NCBI RefSeq assembly: GCF_024139115.2 | Contig: NC_085140.1 | Coordinates: forward strand, 103,180,988-103,244,987 | Direction of reading: 5' to 3' | DNA length: 64,000 bases | Source of the DNA: Armigeres subalbatus | Taxonomy: Eukaryota; Arthropoda; Insecta; Diptera; Culicidae | Shown here: positions 10,651-22,245 of the stretch, piece by piece | Layout of the letters: each line of letters opens with the position of its first letter | Position numbering within the stretch: the stretch's first letter is position 1 | Position numbers and translations under genes: made by a program | Notes under the pieces: model-generated | Databases searched by the model: none | Seen by the model: only the letters and a program-made list of their open reading frames with translations | Told to the model about the DNA's origin: nothing

Positions 10651-12367
10651 GGGTCTGGGTCATTTGGCATAAAGTCATTTGGCATAACGCCATTTGGCAT
10701 AAGGTCATTTGGCATAAAGGCCATTTGGCATAATGGTCATTTGGCATAACGGACATTTGGCATAATTTAGAACTGCAAGAAAAGAGTGGGTCATTTGGCA
10801 TAATTTTGAACTGTAAAAGCGAAAGGGATATTTCATGTAATGTTTAGCGTAGATTAAGTAGGTCGAGGCTGTTTTCTGATAAGTTTAGACTGATGGTAGA
10901 GATTTTCCGGAAGAATGAAAACAAAACGGCAGAATTGCTTCTGAGGGAGGGATCACATCCATCATTAACTTATTCCGGCCACATGCCTACTTTTAAAGAA
11001 GGGATCGCATCCATCATGGCCTTAATCCGGGCATGCGCCTTAAGACCGGATCTAATCCACCGTTTCCTTAATCTGGCAAGCGCCTAACTTTAAAAACTCA
11101 AGCAATACACTTGTCGTAGACGAGTTACTAAAACCAATCAAGTCACATATGAGTAACTGCCACCAAATCAATCTGAATTGTGCTACTCGGGGAAGAGATC
11201 ACATCAACCATTGATTTATTCCCGTTAAGCGCCTACTTATAAAGAAGGAGTCACATTCACCATTTGCCATAATCCAGGCAGGGCCTACTTTTAAAGAAGG
11301 GATTACATCTACCATTGCTTCAATCCGGGCAAGCGCCTACTTTCAAAGAACGAATCAAACCCTCCATTGCCATAATCCGTGCAAGCGCCTATTTTTAAAG
11401 AAGGGATCACATCCACCATTGCCTCAATCCGGGCATGCGACTTCTTTTAAAGAAGGAATCACATCCACCATTTTCATAATCTGGGCAAGCGCCTACTTTT
11501 AAAGAAGGGATCACAGCCACCATTGCCTCAATCCGGGCAAGCGCCTACTTTTAAAGAAGGGATCACATCCTCCATTGCCATAATCCATGCAAGCGTTTAC
11601 TTTTAAAGAAGGGATCGCATCCACCATGGCCTTAATCCGAGCATGCGCCTACTTTTAAAGAAGGGATCACATCCACCATTGTCTCAATCCGGGCAAGCGC
11701 CTTCTTTTAAAGAAGGAATCACATCCACCATTGTTATAATCCGGGCAAGTGCCTACTTTTAAAGAAGGGATCACATCCGCCATTGCCACAATCCATGCAA
11801 GCGCCGTCTTTTAAAGAAGGGATCGCATTTACCATGACCTTAATCCGGGCAAGTACCTACTTTTAAAGAAGAGATCATATCCTCCATTGCATAATCCGGG
11901 CAAGCATCTACTTTTAAAGAAGGGATCACATCTTTCATTGCTATAATACGGCCACACGCCTACTTTTGAAGAAGGTATCATATCCTCCTTTTCCATAATT
12001 CGGCCACACACCTACTTCTGAAGAAGTGATTACATCCACCATTGCCCTAATCGGGGCATGGCCTACTTTTGCATTGCATTGCAAATGCATTCTTTCCACG
12101 AGAGGATAATGTCTTTTTAATATTGTTATCGACGGGTGTTATATTTACTATTCCGGAGTGCTTCCTGCACCACTTAGTCACCATTCAGCGAACGCAAAGA
12201 AAAGTTATGCCAAATGTCCGTTATGCCAAAAGACCCTTACCCCTGGTTACAATTATGCCAAATGTCCGTTATGCCAAATGACCGTTATGCCAAATGACCT
12301 TTATGCCAAATGACCTTATGCCAAATGGCGTTATGCCAAATGACTTTATGCCAAATGGCCCGCTCCC
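10651..12367. mobile_element. Transposon-like unit with minisatellite terminal inverted repeats
   Basis: Perfect 9-bp flanks GATAACAAC occur at 10642-10650 and 12368-12376. The termini match as inverted repeats: GGGTCTGGGTCATTTGGCAT on the left against GGGAGCGGGCCATTTGGCAT read inward from the right. Both ends continue as arrays of an ATTTGGCATAA-based unit of about 13-17 bp (10659-10803 and, inverted, 12206-12362). The interior is a 52-bp satellite. There is no transposase frame. Nine-bp duplications and GGG-type ends suggest a Mutator-like or Foldback-type non-autonomous element; this assignment is inference. Confidence 0.65.
10930..12075. repeat. 52-bp tandem satellite inside the 10651-12367 unit
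   Basis: About twenty degenerate units contain CTTTTAAAGAAGGGATCACA, then TCCACCATTGCCTCAATCCG and GGCAAGCGCCTA. The spacing is 52 bp in the best-kept middle part. The first units (10930-11280) are more diverged and interrupted. Confidence 0.85.
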
Positions 12368-12385
12368 GATAACAACGTGGGTCTG

Positions 12386-13241
12386 TACAGAAACGTCATA
12401 CTTGGGTATCGAGAGATCAAATGCAGTACTAGAAATGATCTCCCGCCTGTGCCTTACAGTTACGTCTTTATTAGTCTTTGGTATAGTTACACTCGTTATC
12501 CAATATTTTTTTCTGTAAAGTCAACATCCGGATCGCATCCTGATGAACAATTTTTCTAAAGCTCTCTTCTGTGATTTTCCACAGCCAATCTAAAATGCTG
12601 GACTACTATGATCCATCCGTTCTGAAAGGGTTAAGCTAAGGGTTTATTGAATATAATAAAATAATTAGTAGGTAGGTGGGAGCTCAGATGAAATACCTTG
12701 GGCATCCATGAAAAACCACCATTTCGAGCAGGTGGGAGCTGAAGGCCCAATTCTTAAGCACCCATGAAAAATCACCCTCGGGCAAGCACTGGCGCTTGAA
12801 CCTAGCTATTTAGCACTATAAAGAATGAAATAACTTTACAGAACCCGTAGCTTCCGGGAATGAAAGCGCACCTAGAAATGGAGCTAAGATTGAGAAGAAT
12901 AACACCCTGGAGCTGGTCCTGGGACGGGGGACAGAGCGAGCGGCTAGAGGAAGGAGTGGTGCAACAGCGACCCTCTAGTAATCGGGCTCAACCCGTATCG
13001 CAAAGCCAGAACAGAAACGGCAGCAGAAGAAATCACCAAGGCAATGCTGCACCTGCTGGTGTTGCTGTTGGGATCGACGTCAATCACTCACGTTAGCGGG
13101 CCGCCGACGGAAACGGATAATGTGGACAAGGGAGATGAATTAATACGTGATCCGTTGCTACTACCTTTGCACCAGGATGGAGACGGATATGTCCGGCAGA
13201 CCGGCGATGCTGGAGATGTTCAATGAGAGGTTCCCTCGGTG
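12386..13241. other. No clear gene; possible 5' part of the R4-like LINE
   Basis: 12386-12845 shows nothing beyond a weak duplicated GGTGGGAGCT...CATGAAAAA.CACC motif at 12673-12770. From 12846 the sequence is GC-richer and has an open 78-codon frame (12860-13093) rich in Gln, Arg and Ser. Because a MITE separates it from the R4/Dong-like relic, it could be that element's N-terminal region, but no diagnostic motif is present. Confidence 0.3.
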
Positions 13242-13961
13242 TAGGGGAACTGGGGGTAGGACGCCCACGTTAAGGAAAATGCCATTTTTATCAATGAAAA
13301 CCACCATTTCAGCCAGTTTTCATCAGCGCATACTGAAGAACAGCATATCTGTGACTGACTTCCGATAACAGATATCTAATTGTCCATTTTATTGCACAGA
13401 AATTTGATTTTTAAAAAGCACCCGAAAAAAAATGATTTTGAAACCATGCGGGGTGAGATGCGCCAGTGGATGGGTTAAAACGCGCATGTGCTTATCGTAC
13501 TGATTTTCATTTTAATTGCCTACATTAAGGCAATTAACCGAATGTTTCAGCTGTTTCGGTCATACGAAATGAGCATGGGCGTAATGCCCCACACCGACCT
13601 CAGAAGTTTGAAGGCCCATAAAATTGTTTTAAAACCATTTTTGACGACGATTTCGTGTGGAACATAAAGAACACGAGTAAGCAGCATGGCTCATGGCTCA
13701 ATTATTAATTTATCAATGTATAACAGCGACAGAAAGACTAAATTCCACCGAGCTAGAATTGCATCAAAACACGCAAAAATCGTTTTTTCGAGTTTTTCAT
13801 GTATAACTAGAGAAAAATCATGAAATATATGTATCCAATGGCAATATTTTTCATTGCTTTATCGTATAGACTATTGAAAATAATCAAAATGGGGATATTT
13901 AACCTTATTCAGGGGTGGCGCGTTTTAACCCCTATGGGCGTGCTACCCCCACTTCCCCTAC
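13242..13961. mobile_element. MITE with 25-bp TAGGGGAA-type inverted repeats
   Basis: The left end TAGGGGAACTGGGGGTAGGA matches, as an inverted repeat, the right end read inward (TAGGGGAAGTGGGGGTAGCA); CGCCC follows both. The length is about 720 bp. Inside are words such as GATGCGCCAGTGGATGGG with no coding capacity. A target duplication is not obvious. It apparently interrupts the R4-like element. Confidence 0.65.
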
Positions 13962-14039
13962 CTCAGCTTGACCAGAACAAGTTGATAAGAAAATTATTTT
14001 GAGCTTTTTAGTGGAATGTCTTCACTTGTCATAAGACTC

Positions 14040-15195
14040 CAGAAGATGTAGAGTACATCAAGCGGGAAGTGCAGATGGAACTATGAGAGGAGGAGGAGGC
14101 TAGATCGAGCGATATGCGACGTCTAGAGACCCGAATCGCCATACTGCGTTTAAAGATTGGTCGATTAATACAGTACAAGCAGGGGAACCGATCAGTGAGG
14201 CTAGTTTGGAATGTTGCTGAAACCCAATTGTGATCTCACCGTGGCGAACATAGCTTAGATCCTCGACACCCATGTACAGCGGTTGAGTGCTCTTACTAAA
14301 CGATTGCAACGTTATGGAGAATGTTCCAAGAGGAAGGAACAAAACCGAACGTTCAACACACAACCGAAACAACAAAGCCGACTTTGGCGAAGGCCTTCCG
14401 GAGATTGAAGAAGTCACTCAGTTTTGGTCCAATCTGTGGGATAACCCCGTCATACACAACGGCGATGGGGTGTGGAAGGCAGAAGAAGAGCGATATTGTG
14501 TTGGAATTGGAGACATGATCGCTATCAACGTGACCGCCCAAGACATACGTGAGGCTACCCGGTATACCAGGAATTGCTGCACCAGGACCCGATTTTGTGC
14601 ATAATTTCTGGTATAAAAAAACTCACAACGGTCCACGAGCGGATGGCGGAATGCTTCAACGTGGTACTAGATGACCCCGGGCAGCTACCGGAGCTCATCA
14701 CTAGGGGTGTCACTTAACTTCTGCCGAAGGATCGGAACACTCATCGGAAATAGCGAGGAGGGTGCAGAACCATTGCGACAAAAAGGTTGTCGACGCAACA
14801 CACGAGGCTGCAAGGATCAGGCCATCATTGATGGAGTCGTTATTGGGCAGGCCATCCACAAGCAAAGTATCCTGAGCATGGCGTATATCGACTATAAAAT
14901 GGCATACGACTCAGTACCTCACTCGTATCTTCTTATAGTACTGCAGTTGTATAAGATAGGCGATAACGTGCCTTTGTTGACGTACAGTTTCGGGGTGGTG
15001 AAGTGGGCCAAGACTGACTTGAAGGCGTTAGAACGAGCAGTACGAGTGGTGTTCACTAAGCATCGCATGCGCCATCCAAAATCGTCCATTGAGAGAGTCA
15101 CCCTGCCACGTACAGTAGAAGGAATAGGCGTCACCGATATGCAAACACAATGTGTTTTCTTCATGGGGAGCCAGAACCTCCACGAAATCTCTTGA
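14040..15195 (+). pseudogene. R4/Dong-like (R2-group) LINE reverse transcriptase relic
   Basis: Blocks in order: EEVTQFWSNLWDNPVIHN (near 14410-14460); INVTAQDIREATRY; in another frame PGPDFVHNFWYKK; in a third LTTVHERMAECFNVVLDDP and LPELITRGVT. After a deletion follow QKGCRRNTRGCKDQAIIDG, then MAYIDYKMAYDSVPHSYL (near 14880-14930), and after another deletion VVKWAKTDLKALERAVRV with LPRTVEGIGVTDM. The combination of CRR-GCKDQ, KAxDSVPHSxL and KTDL...LPR is characteristic of R4/Dong elements. The catalytic FADD block is absent. At least three frameshifts and two deletions make it non-functional. Confidence 0.65.
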
Positions 15196-15560
15196 AAGGA
15201 GGCTTCCGAGCCTCTTGAAAGGAGGCTTCCGAGCCTCTTGAAAGGAGGCTTCCGAGCCTCTTGAAAGGAAGCTTCCGAGCCTCTTGAAAGGAGGCTTCCG
15301 AGTCTCTTGAAAGGAGGCTTCCGAGCCTTTTGAAAGGAGGCTTCCGAACCTCTTGAAAGGAGGCTTCCGACCCTCTTGAAAGAAAAATTTAGAGCCTTTT
15401 GAGAGGTGGCTTGTGAGTTCCTTGCAAGGAGACTTTCGAGCCTCTTGAATAGAGGCTTCCGAGCCTCTTGAAAGGAGGCTTCCGAGCCTCTTGAAAGGAG
15501 GCTTCCGAGTATCTTGAAAGGAGGCTTCAGAGAGGCGTAGAAGGAGGCTTCCATTACAAG
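15185..15560. repeat. 23-bp minisatellite (CTTGAAAGGAGGCTTCCGAGC)
   Basis: About sixteen units of 23 bp with increasing divergence toward the right end (for example near 15375-15445). The array begins within a few bases of the end of the R4-like frame, replacing the rest of that element. Long minus-strand open frames across it are a product of repetition. Confidence 0.9.
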
Positions 15561-16309
15561 CCTCTTGCAACGAGGCAACTAAACTTTTCGAAAGAAGCCA
15601 TAATGCCTTTCAAATGGAGGCTTCCGTCAGATTCTAAACATAAGTTTTAAAGCATATTCTTGATCTTGACATATTATTCAACATTTTACTTCGATCAGGT
15701 AGATTTAATTGAAAACGTTTATACGACATTTTGTCGTTTTGATCATTTCTCCCACATATCTTTATTCACTGTGCTGGTTGTGGTGGGTAGTATTCAAAAG
15801 ACTTCGATTTACTGATTCCATATTATATACAATCAGAGCTTTAAATATTCGAATATTTTTTATGAAGCCCATCGGTCTTCTTTGTCTCTTCACTTCTAAA
15901 CATATTCATATTCGGCTCTGCACAGTCAATTTTCGGAATGAACATGGGTCAGTGAGTATTAATTTGAATTTCACAAATTATCAAATTATCGTAAAACTGA
16001 ACACATGTTTGATGATTTAAATAATTACATGCATAGATCTAGTCCTGACGTTTAATTGAGGGGCATTTTTAGCGACAAATCTCAGTATAATCAATGCTAA
16101 TTATGTTTTTTTCGCGCGCAGTTGCCATATTCAGTGGTAATCAATTGAATGAATCTATGAAGCAGTAAACTGAGTAAGTCATTCTATGTTTTGAATGATC
16201 AAAAAACGATTGTCAAAAGTCGGAACGAATATGCTTCATGAAAGTGAATATTTCATGCTCTGTATACAATACAAAGTTTTGAACTTTGAGAAATACACAA
16301 TTATCGAAA
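15561..16309. other. No gene seen
   Basis: AT-rich sequence. A 103-codon open frame at 15709-16017 has no recognisable domain and ordinary intergenic composition, so I do not call it a gene. Confidence 0.4.
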
Positions 16310-17455
16310 CTTCAACGAATTCCTCCGGAAGTTCCACCAAGAATTCCTTCGGAAGCACCTCCAGGAATTTCTTCGGAAGTACCTCCAGGAATTCCTCCGT
16401 CCAGGAACTCCTCCAGAAGTTCCTCCAGGAACTCCTCCAGAAGTTCCACCAAGAATTCCTTCGGAAGCACCCCCAGGAATTTCTTCGGAAGTACCTCCAG
16501 GAATTCCTCCGTAAGTTCCTCCAGGAGTTCCTCCAGAAGTTCCTCCAGAAGTTCCTCCAGGAGTTCCTCCAGAAGTTCCTTCAAAAGTTACTCCAGAAGT
16601 TCCTCCAGGAACTCCTCCGGAAGTTCTTCCAGGAACTTCTCCAGAAGTTCGTCCAGGAATTCCTCCAGAAGTTCCTCCAGGAACTCCTCCAGAACTTCCT
16701 CCAGAAGTTCCTCCAGGAATTCCTCCAGAAGTTCCTCCAGGAACTCCTCCAGAAGTTCCTCCAGGAACTCCTCCAGAAGTTCCTCCAGGAACTCCTCCAG
16801 AAGTTCCCCCAGGAACTCCTTCAGAAGTTTCTCCAGGAACTCCTTCAGAAGTTCCTTCAGGAACTCTTCCAGAAAATCCTTCAGGAACTCCTCCAGAAAT
16901 TCCTCCTGGAACTGCTCCAGAAATTCCTCCAGGAACTCCTACAGAAGTTCCTTCAGGAACTCTTCTAGAAGTTTCTTCAGGAACTCCTCTAGAAGTTCCT
17001 TCAGGAACTCCTCTAGAAGTTCCTTCAGGAACTCCTCCAGAAGTTCCTCCAGGAACCCCTCCAGAAGTTCCTCCAGGAACCCCTCCAGAAGTTCCTCCAG
17101 GAACTCCTCCAGAAGTTCCTCCAGGAACTCCTCCAGAAGTTCCTCCAGGAACTCCTCCAGAAGTTCCTCCAGGAACTCCTCCAGAAGTTCCTCCAGGAAC
17201 TCCTCCAGAAGTTCCTCCAGGAACTCCTCCAGAAGTTCCTCCAGGAATTCCTCTGGAAGATCCTCCAGGAATTCCTTCGGAAGCTCCTTAAGGAATTCCT
17301 GGAGGAATTTCCGGAGGAATTTTTGGGGGAACTTCCGGAGGAATTCCTAGAGGAGCTTCCGGAGGGATTCCTGGAGGAACTTCCGGAGGAATTCCTGGAG
17401 GAACTTCCGGAGGAATTCCTGGAGGAACTTGCGGAGGAATTCCTGGAGTAACTTC
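16310..17455. repeat. 24-bp GGAACTCCTCCAGAAGTTCC satellite with strand switch
   Basis: Roughly 45 units of AGTTCCTCCAGGAACTCCTC type run from 16310 to about 17280. After GGAAGCTCCTTAAGGAATTC the array continues in the reverse-complement sense (GGAGGAACTTCCGGAGGAAT) to about 17455. The central 17040-17240 block is nearly homogeneous, which suggests recent expansion. The long Ser/Arg and Gln/Lys open frames across it are low-complexity artefacts. A related GGAATTCC/CTTCCGGAGG array is at 37725-38720. Confidence 0.9.
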
Positions 17456-17602
17456 CTAGGGGGTGACCTGAGGGTGACCAACCCCACTTGGAAGTACGCA
17501 GCATGAGTTCCATTCGCTTATTTGTGAAAAATCACAAATTTTAAGCCTTCGAACCACACAAATATGTCCAATTCCGAAAATGTCCTCTTTAGGTTCCCTA
17601 CG

Positions 17603-17870
17603 GGGCCCTCCTTAGCCGTGCGGTAAGACGTGCGGCTACAAAGCAAGACCATGCTGAGGGTGGCTGGGTTTGATTCCCGGTGCCGGTCTAGGCAATTTTC
17701 GGATTGGAAATTGTCTCGACTTCCCTGGGCATAAAAGTATCATCGTGCTAGCCTCATGATATACGAATGCAAAAATGGTAACCTGGCTTAGAAACCTCGC
17801 AGTTAATAACTGTGGAAGTGCTCAATGAATACTAAGCTGCGAGGCGGCGCTGTCCTTAGGTTAATTATTA
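17603..17870 (+). mobile_element. Feilai-like SINE
   Basis: Head CTTAGCCGTGCGGTAAGACG, B box mutated to GGTTTGATTCC, then AATTTTCGGATTGGAAATTG, TATCATCGTGCTAGCCTCAT and CACTAAG-like and GCGAGGCGGCGCTGTCC at the 3' part. No microsatellite tail remains. The B-box change should weaken Pol III transcription. Confidence 0.8.
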
Positions 17871-17909
17871 GTTTTTATGGAATTGTAATACATCCACCAT
17901 TACGCTTTT

Positions 17910-17977
17910 TTTAGGTACCCCTTGGAGCCAGCTAAGGCACCCCCAGGGGTACATGTACCCTAGGTTGAGAACCGCTG
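17910..17977 (-). mobile_element. hAT-type terminal fragment
   Basis: On the minus strand the sequence starts CAGCGGTTCTCAACCTAGGG and continues with GTACATGTACCCCTGGGGGT. CAGxGGTTCTCAACC starts are characteristic of many hAT elements and their MITEs. No partner terminus was found nearby, so it is a remnant. Confidence 0.5.
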
Positions 17978-18075
17978 CCCTAGTGGGACTAACCTACAAT
18001 GTACTACGCGTCTCCATGCACGATCCATACCAAAATACTGATTCGCCGACGCGTGTGTTGTTCCCTATGGGGCCC

Positions 18076-18277
18076 CATACACGCTCCGACATGTTGTACA
18101 ACTTTGACTCCGCCCCCAGGAAATTTGGTTCGGTCAGAATAAAGTCGGACCGTCTGTGGGCAAGTAGTAGTGTCCAACGGTCGTCCAACTCGCTCACAGA
18201 CGGTCCGATTTTATTCCGATTAAAACAAATTTCCTGGGGGCGGAGTCAAAGTTGTACAATATGTCGGAACGTGTATG
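18076..18277. mobile_element. Hairpin MITE, ~86-bp inverted arms
   Basis: The left arm (18076-18161) starts CATACACGCTCCGACAT and the right arm ends ATGTCGGAACGTGTATG. The arms are about 90 percent complementary by eye, around a 30-bp loop, and contain TTGTACAACTTTGACTCCGC and CCCAGGAAATTTG. There is no coding capacity and no obvious target duplication. Confidence 0.65.
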
Positions 18278-19038
18278 AGGCTACAAGGATCTGCCAGCTA
18301 AAAGCGTTTTGCCTCATGAGTTTTCCGGCAACGGAATATCACCATCATTCTGACATGTGAATAATATCAATATGTTTGATATTTTAGGATGGTATCAGCT
18401 AGTCATATTGTTCAACTGTTGCTTGAAGTAGAAAAATACCCATGAAAATCGTTATAACTAAGACATTTAAACAGTCTTTGCTTAACTAGGGCACATTGCC
18501 CCCTTCCCCTATTGAAATTCCTGCCTATTCTGAAAGAACAATGCACCATGCGTCCGCTTTTTACATTTTATTGCAAATGGAGCGTCATTGCACGTTTCGT
18601 CAGCATGCTATAAATTTGTGTTTTCAATGCTTTGCAGTCTGTTACATCAATTTTATTCTCTACCCTTAATAATATTGAATGCAATGTTGCTCCACCTTGA
18701 CAGGGTAATTCAGTTGACTTGCAAAAAGTTGAACATGTTCAACTTTCTTTCCATTCGAGTGAGAGATTAAACGTTCAATGTGTTCAAGTAGGTAGAGCGA
18801 GTGGTTCATTTCCCTTACTCTGTCAAAATGTAGCATCAGAGTGGTGCTATTGAGTTTTTTCGAACACGGTGAAGCCCCAATCGAATTCAACAAAGAAAAA
18901 ATCTTGCACATCAGTAATTTATTATTGAATGTTTTGTTCTTGTTTCTTGTACATGTTTTGAAAAAAAAACTAAAACTAAAATTTTCATGAAATTTGATAA
19001 AACTCTAATCGTAAATCATATTTTCTCTTGCATTCCAG
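18278..19038. other. No gene seen; candidate intron sequence
   Basis: Apparently unique AT-rich DNA. A possible short element end (TAGGGCACATTGCCCCCTTC) is at 18488-18510. The last 20 bp form the pyrimidine tract and AG of the next candidate exon. Confidence 0.4.
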
Positions 19039-19562
19039 GTGGACAGCAGATTGGTCTCAGTGAAAAAGAAAACCCTGTACCGACTACGAACACTTAGAGC
19101 CGCAACACAGCAGCTCAGTTGTTAGAACAGTGCTTATTCCGTTCGGCGGTCACCAAGTGGAAAGTGAAACCACCGCATCGAGTCGGTTTGCAAGCCAGAA
19201 GGCTCCCCGAAACGCCGCGACCACGAATAGGATATATCCGCGCGCGGGAGTGTTTTGCGTGCCAAGGGTGAAGATTCGCCGTGTTTGTTTTCCCAACGTC
19301 ACCGACACGCGACACCGCCTACCGTTTTGTTGGCTGGGCTGGTCTGGTTTCTCCGTTGTAGCGTTTCGGAAACACGGCAAGGTATTTCCATCTGTTAAAG
19401 AGAGTCTCTGTTTAGAAGAAAGGTGGGCGGGCGCGGTTGGGTTCTGTGTGGAAACGCTAAACGTGCCGCATGAGGAAAAGCGAGAAACAGCGGGAGTTAC
19501 AGCCAAGGGAATTTTGTGAAACATTAGACGAAGCTCATCACGGAAGGAAAATAACAACAGAA
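19039..19562 (+). other. Candidate internal 5'UTR exon of a host gene
   Basis: The acceptor is TTCTCTTGCATTCCAG (19023-19038) and the donor is AGAAG|GTAAGTTG (19562/19563), both close to consensus. The 524-bp interior is clearly GC-richer than its flanks and lacks repeat signatures. A 129-codon open frame (19130-19516) crosses it, but a frame of similar length exists on the other strand and no domain is recognisable. I favour a non-coding 5'UTR exon. It could belong to the same transcript as 1880-2325, with the TEs between them inside one intron. Confidence 0.45.
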
Positions 19563-22245
19563 GGTAAGTTGAAGCTGGTGAATAAATGGAGGACTGTGTG
19601 GCTTTATTTAGTAGAAGGTGGTGTAAAAAAAGGGGAGCGGTTTGTGTGAACGCATTTAAAAATATGAAGTTGTCTTAAACGGTGCATGTTTAGTCTTTAG
19701 AAAGGATTAAAGGCTCAGAAGATGATACCTCTTTACAAAATGTCTTTTTTGTGACTGTAGAGATTTGGGATAATTCATTCAAGGTAAGCAATGTTTTTTT
19801 TTTTTTGGATTAGATAAAATATGGTTTCTTTTTGCAATTGTCGGTAATGTTCAGAGTATTTCTAAGGTATTCTATGTATGAATTTATTTTCCTTGGCTGA
19901 AATCTGGACATATTGAGACATATTGCATTTTGTTTACTGATGCTCGACTATAAAATCATAGCCGAGATCAAATAACAAAATTATGTAATTGAAATCAAAA
20001 GCCTTTTGAAAATATGTTTAAATGACGAACACCAGTAGTATCAAATTCGTAATCAAGGAAAAAAGGAAATACGAAGGATCTCATTAACAGAAACGCTCGG
20101 ATGTCCTAATTCCTTCAATCTCATTAATTTTGCTAGACTTGCCGTCCCCAAAAAGAAATCTGTCCATCGTCATTCTTAGCCATCGGGAGAGATACACACT
20201 CAAGTCTCCCCTCAATCCACACCTTGCGCAATCGCCACGCTCGTACCTGAGTCTGCGACACGCCGACATTAATGACGACGACGACGACAACGAAGACGAC
20301 GGTCACGACGAAGGCGATTTCATAAACATCAATTTCCGCGCGTGCTGAATAATAAATTTTACTGCCACTGCAACCTGCCTGTGCTCCCTCCACTGAACCG
20401 AATCGCTTCTCAGTTCTCGCTGCTGCTGGCTGGTTGCGCTCTGTGGTCGTGGTCCGTTCCGTACCGGCGTCGTCGTCGCCTGCTGCCCACGGGCTGATTG
20501 TTTATTTGCCTCCGCCATTCGGTAGGAAAATTTGCTTTGAGATGGAATTACGAGAGCGAGGTGGGACTGGGTCAACCTGGAGAGCGCGTGGGTGCGGGAA
20601 GGACTGGAGAGGAACCACCGATGATGGTCAGAGATGCTGGCGGGATGGGTTTGCGTTCGTGATGAATCTTCTGCTCCACTCTTTTCAGTCATTCGAGATG
20701 AGAAGAAAGATGACCTGTTTTGTGGGTGCAGAAGCTGGGAAAATAAGCACAAGAAAACGTTGATCGATATTAAGTTGGTTTATATTTTTATGATTGTGCT
20801 CATTAATCCGGACGTTTATATAGCAGTTACGCAAGCATAGTTTTTTTTATATTACCATTAAATCTCGACCAGGAAGGATGCATATAATGGGTCAACTAGA
20901 AATCGTTTGTGTTTGACCAAAATTTCGACAACATGTCATTTAACAAATAAAAAAAACATTAGACGGCCGGTTTTAATCGAAAATCGCATTGGGCAGTAGT
21001 ACATGCCCAAAAACACCTCGATTTAAATAAAATTCTTCAGATTCGACTGCGTTAGGAATTATGACTTTTTACACGATATCGACACTAAGAATATTCTTTT
21101 TTAAAAAAATAAAAATTACAAAATGTTAAAAGAAAAGATTGTTCAAGGAACACAATGAGAATTTAGTTTAAGCATAATAATATGAGATTATAAATGTAAT
21201 AAGCCCTGTCTGGAAATCTATTCTAGTTTAAGCTGAAAACAGATTTGAAAAACTCACCTGTTATTCGATTCGAAGAGCTTAACCCTTTCAGGACAAATGG
21301 GCAATGCTCTTGTTTGGTCCTCCGAATCGTTCTGGAGTTCAGCTCTGTGCAATTCGACATCGCACATATAAATCACCCATTGATGAAGGAGGAATTGACT
21401 GACTGCGAATGTGTCTCTTGCATGCGATGGCTGCCACTATCTGTCATGTGACTGAGGAACAGTATATTAGACTTGTTCATGTTTATAGGCCTATCCACCG
21501 CCACACAAGCTCCAGCTCAAGGTACCTACCTTAACAACCAGAACCATTACAATGTCTTGATAATCGGTTCTGCTTATTGAAGAAATAACCACTGGAAGTG
21601 AATTGAATCTTCACTTTCTAATTATTGTACGTCGACCAAATTAAAATTCGGAAGTTTGGACTTCCGAACCGAGCCTTTTTGTAAAGTTTTATCTGTCAAA
21701 CTAAATTAAGCGTTATTTAGCGTTTCTTTGGGTGAATACAGAGCACTATTTCCAAAGGCTGGTATTTTGCTTGTATCTTGAGAAAAATCTATCTTTGGTA
21801 AAAAATGTTTACTAACTCTGTACCAGATAGACAATAATTTACGCAACAGCATGTAGCAGAGCACAATTTCGTTGGTCGGCCTATCGTTCTACTAACCGCA
21901 CAAAGCAGAACAAAGAAGACCGGCCGATCATTCTGCTTACTGGAGAGCACTCTCGTATCCGGAAGGAATAAGTTTTTAAAAGGAAATAAAAAGAAATAAA
22001 ACATATATAAACGTATATAAACAAAAACGTGCCGCAAACACCCATGAAGTCTCCACGATTCATTACAATTTTCATTCAATATTCTTGCAAAAATCTTCCA
22101 AAGGTTCTTCATCCCCGCTTTATCGGTTTCCATAAATGAACATCACAAATTAAACAATGCCGACACTACAATATTATTTTTGAATCATGCGGAAACGTTC
22201 AGCTGAAACCAGCCCATTAATAAGTGACCCATTCGGCCGAAAACC
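19563..22245. other. Mostly unique non-coding DNA, GC-rich core 20130-20770
   Basis: 19563-20130 is AT-rich and intron-like. 20130-20770 is GC-rich with open frames on both strands, including a GACGAC-repeat acidic run at 20270-20320; none shows a domain or coding bias I can defend. 20770-22245 is AT-rich with no recognised element. The GC-rich core could be regulatory sequence or an unrecognised exon. Confidence 0.35.

Noticed and set aside
11100..12060. CRISPR-like array
   Set aside because: The 52-bp units are contiguous tandem repeats without unique spacers, and the genome context is eukaryotic.
16195..17513. Long open frames of Ser-Arg or Gln-Lys-Leu repeats (up to 354 codons)
   Set aside because: They follow the 24-bp satellite in several frames and both strands; the period is a multiple of three, which explains the open frames without coding.
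19130..19557. Protein-coding exon in the 19039-19562 segment
   Set aside because: Frames of similar length (129 and 135 codons) exist on both strands, neither has a recognisable domain, and the + frame ends inside the exon; a 5'UTR exon is more likely.
20260..20345. Acidic Asp/Glu-rich coding run
   Set aside because: It comes from a GAC/GAA microsatellite-like stretch without a longer reading frame.
20130..20763. Small genes in the GC-rich segment (68-149 codons)
   Set aside because: Overlapping open frames on both strands with no domain, start context or splice support; composition alone explains them.
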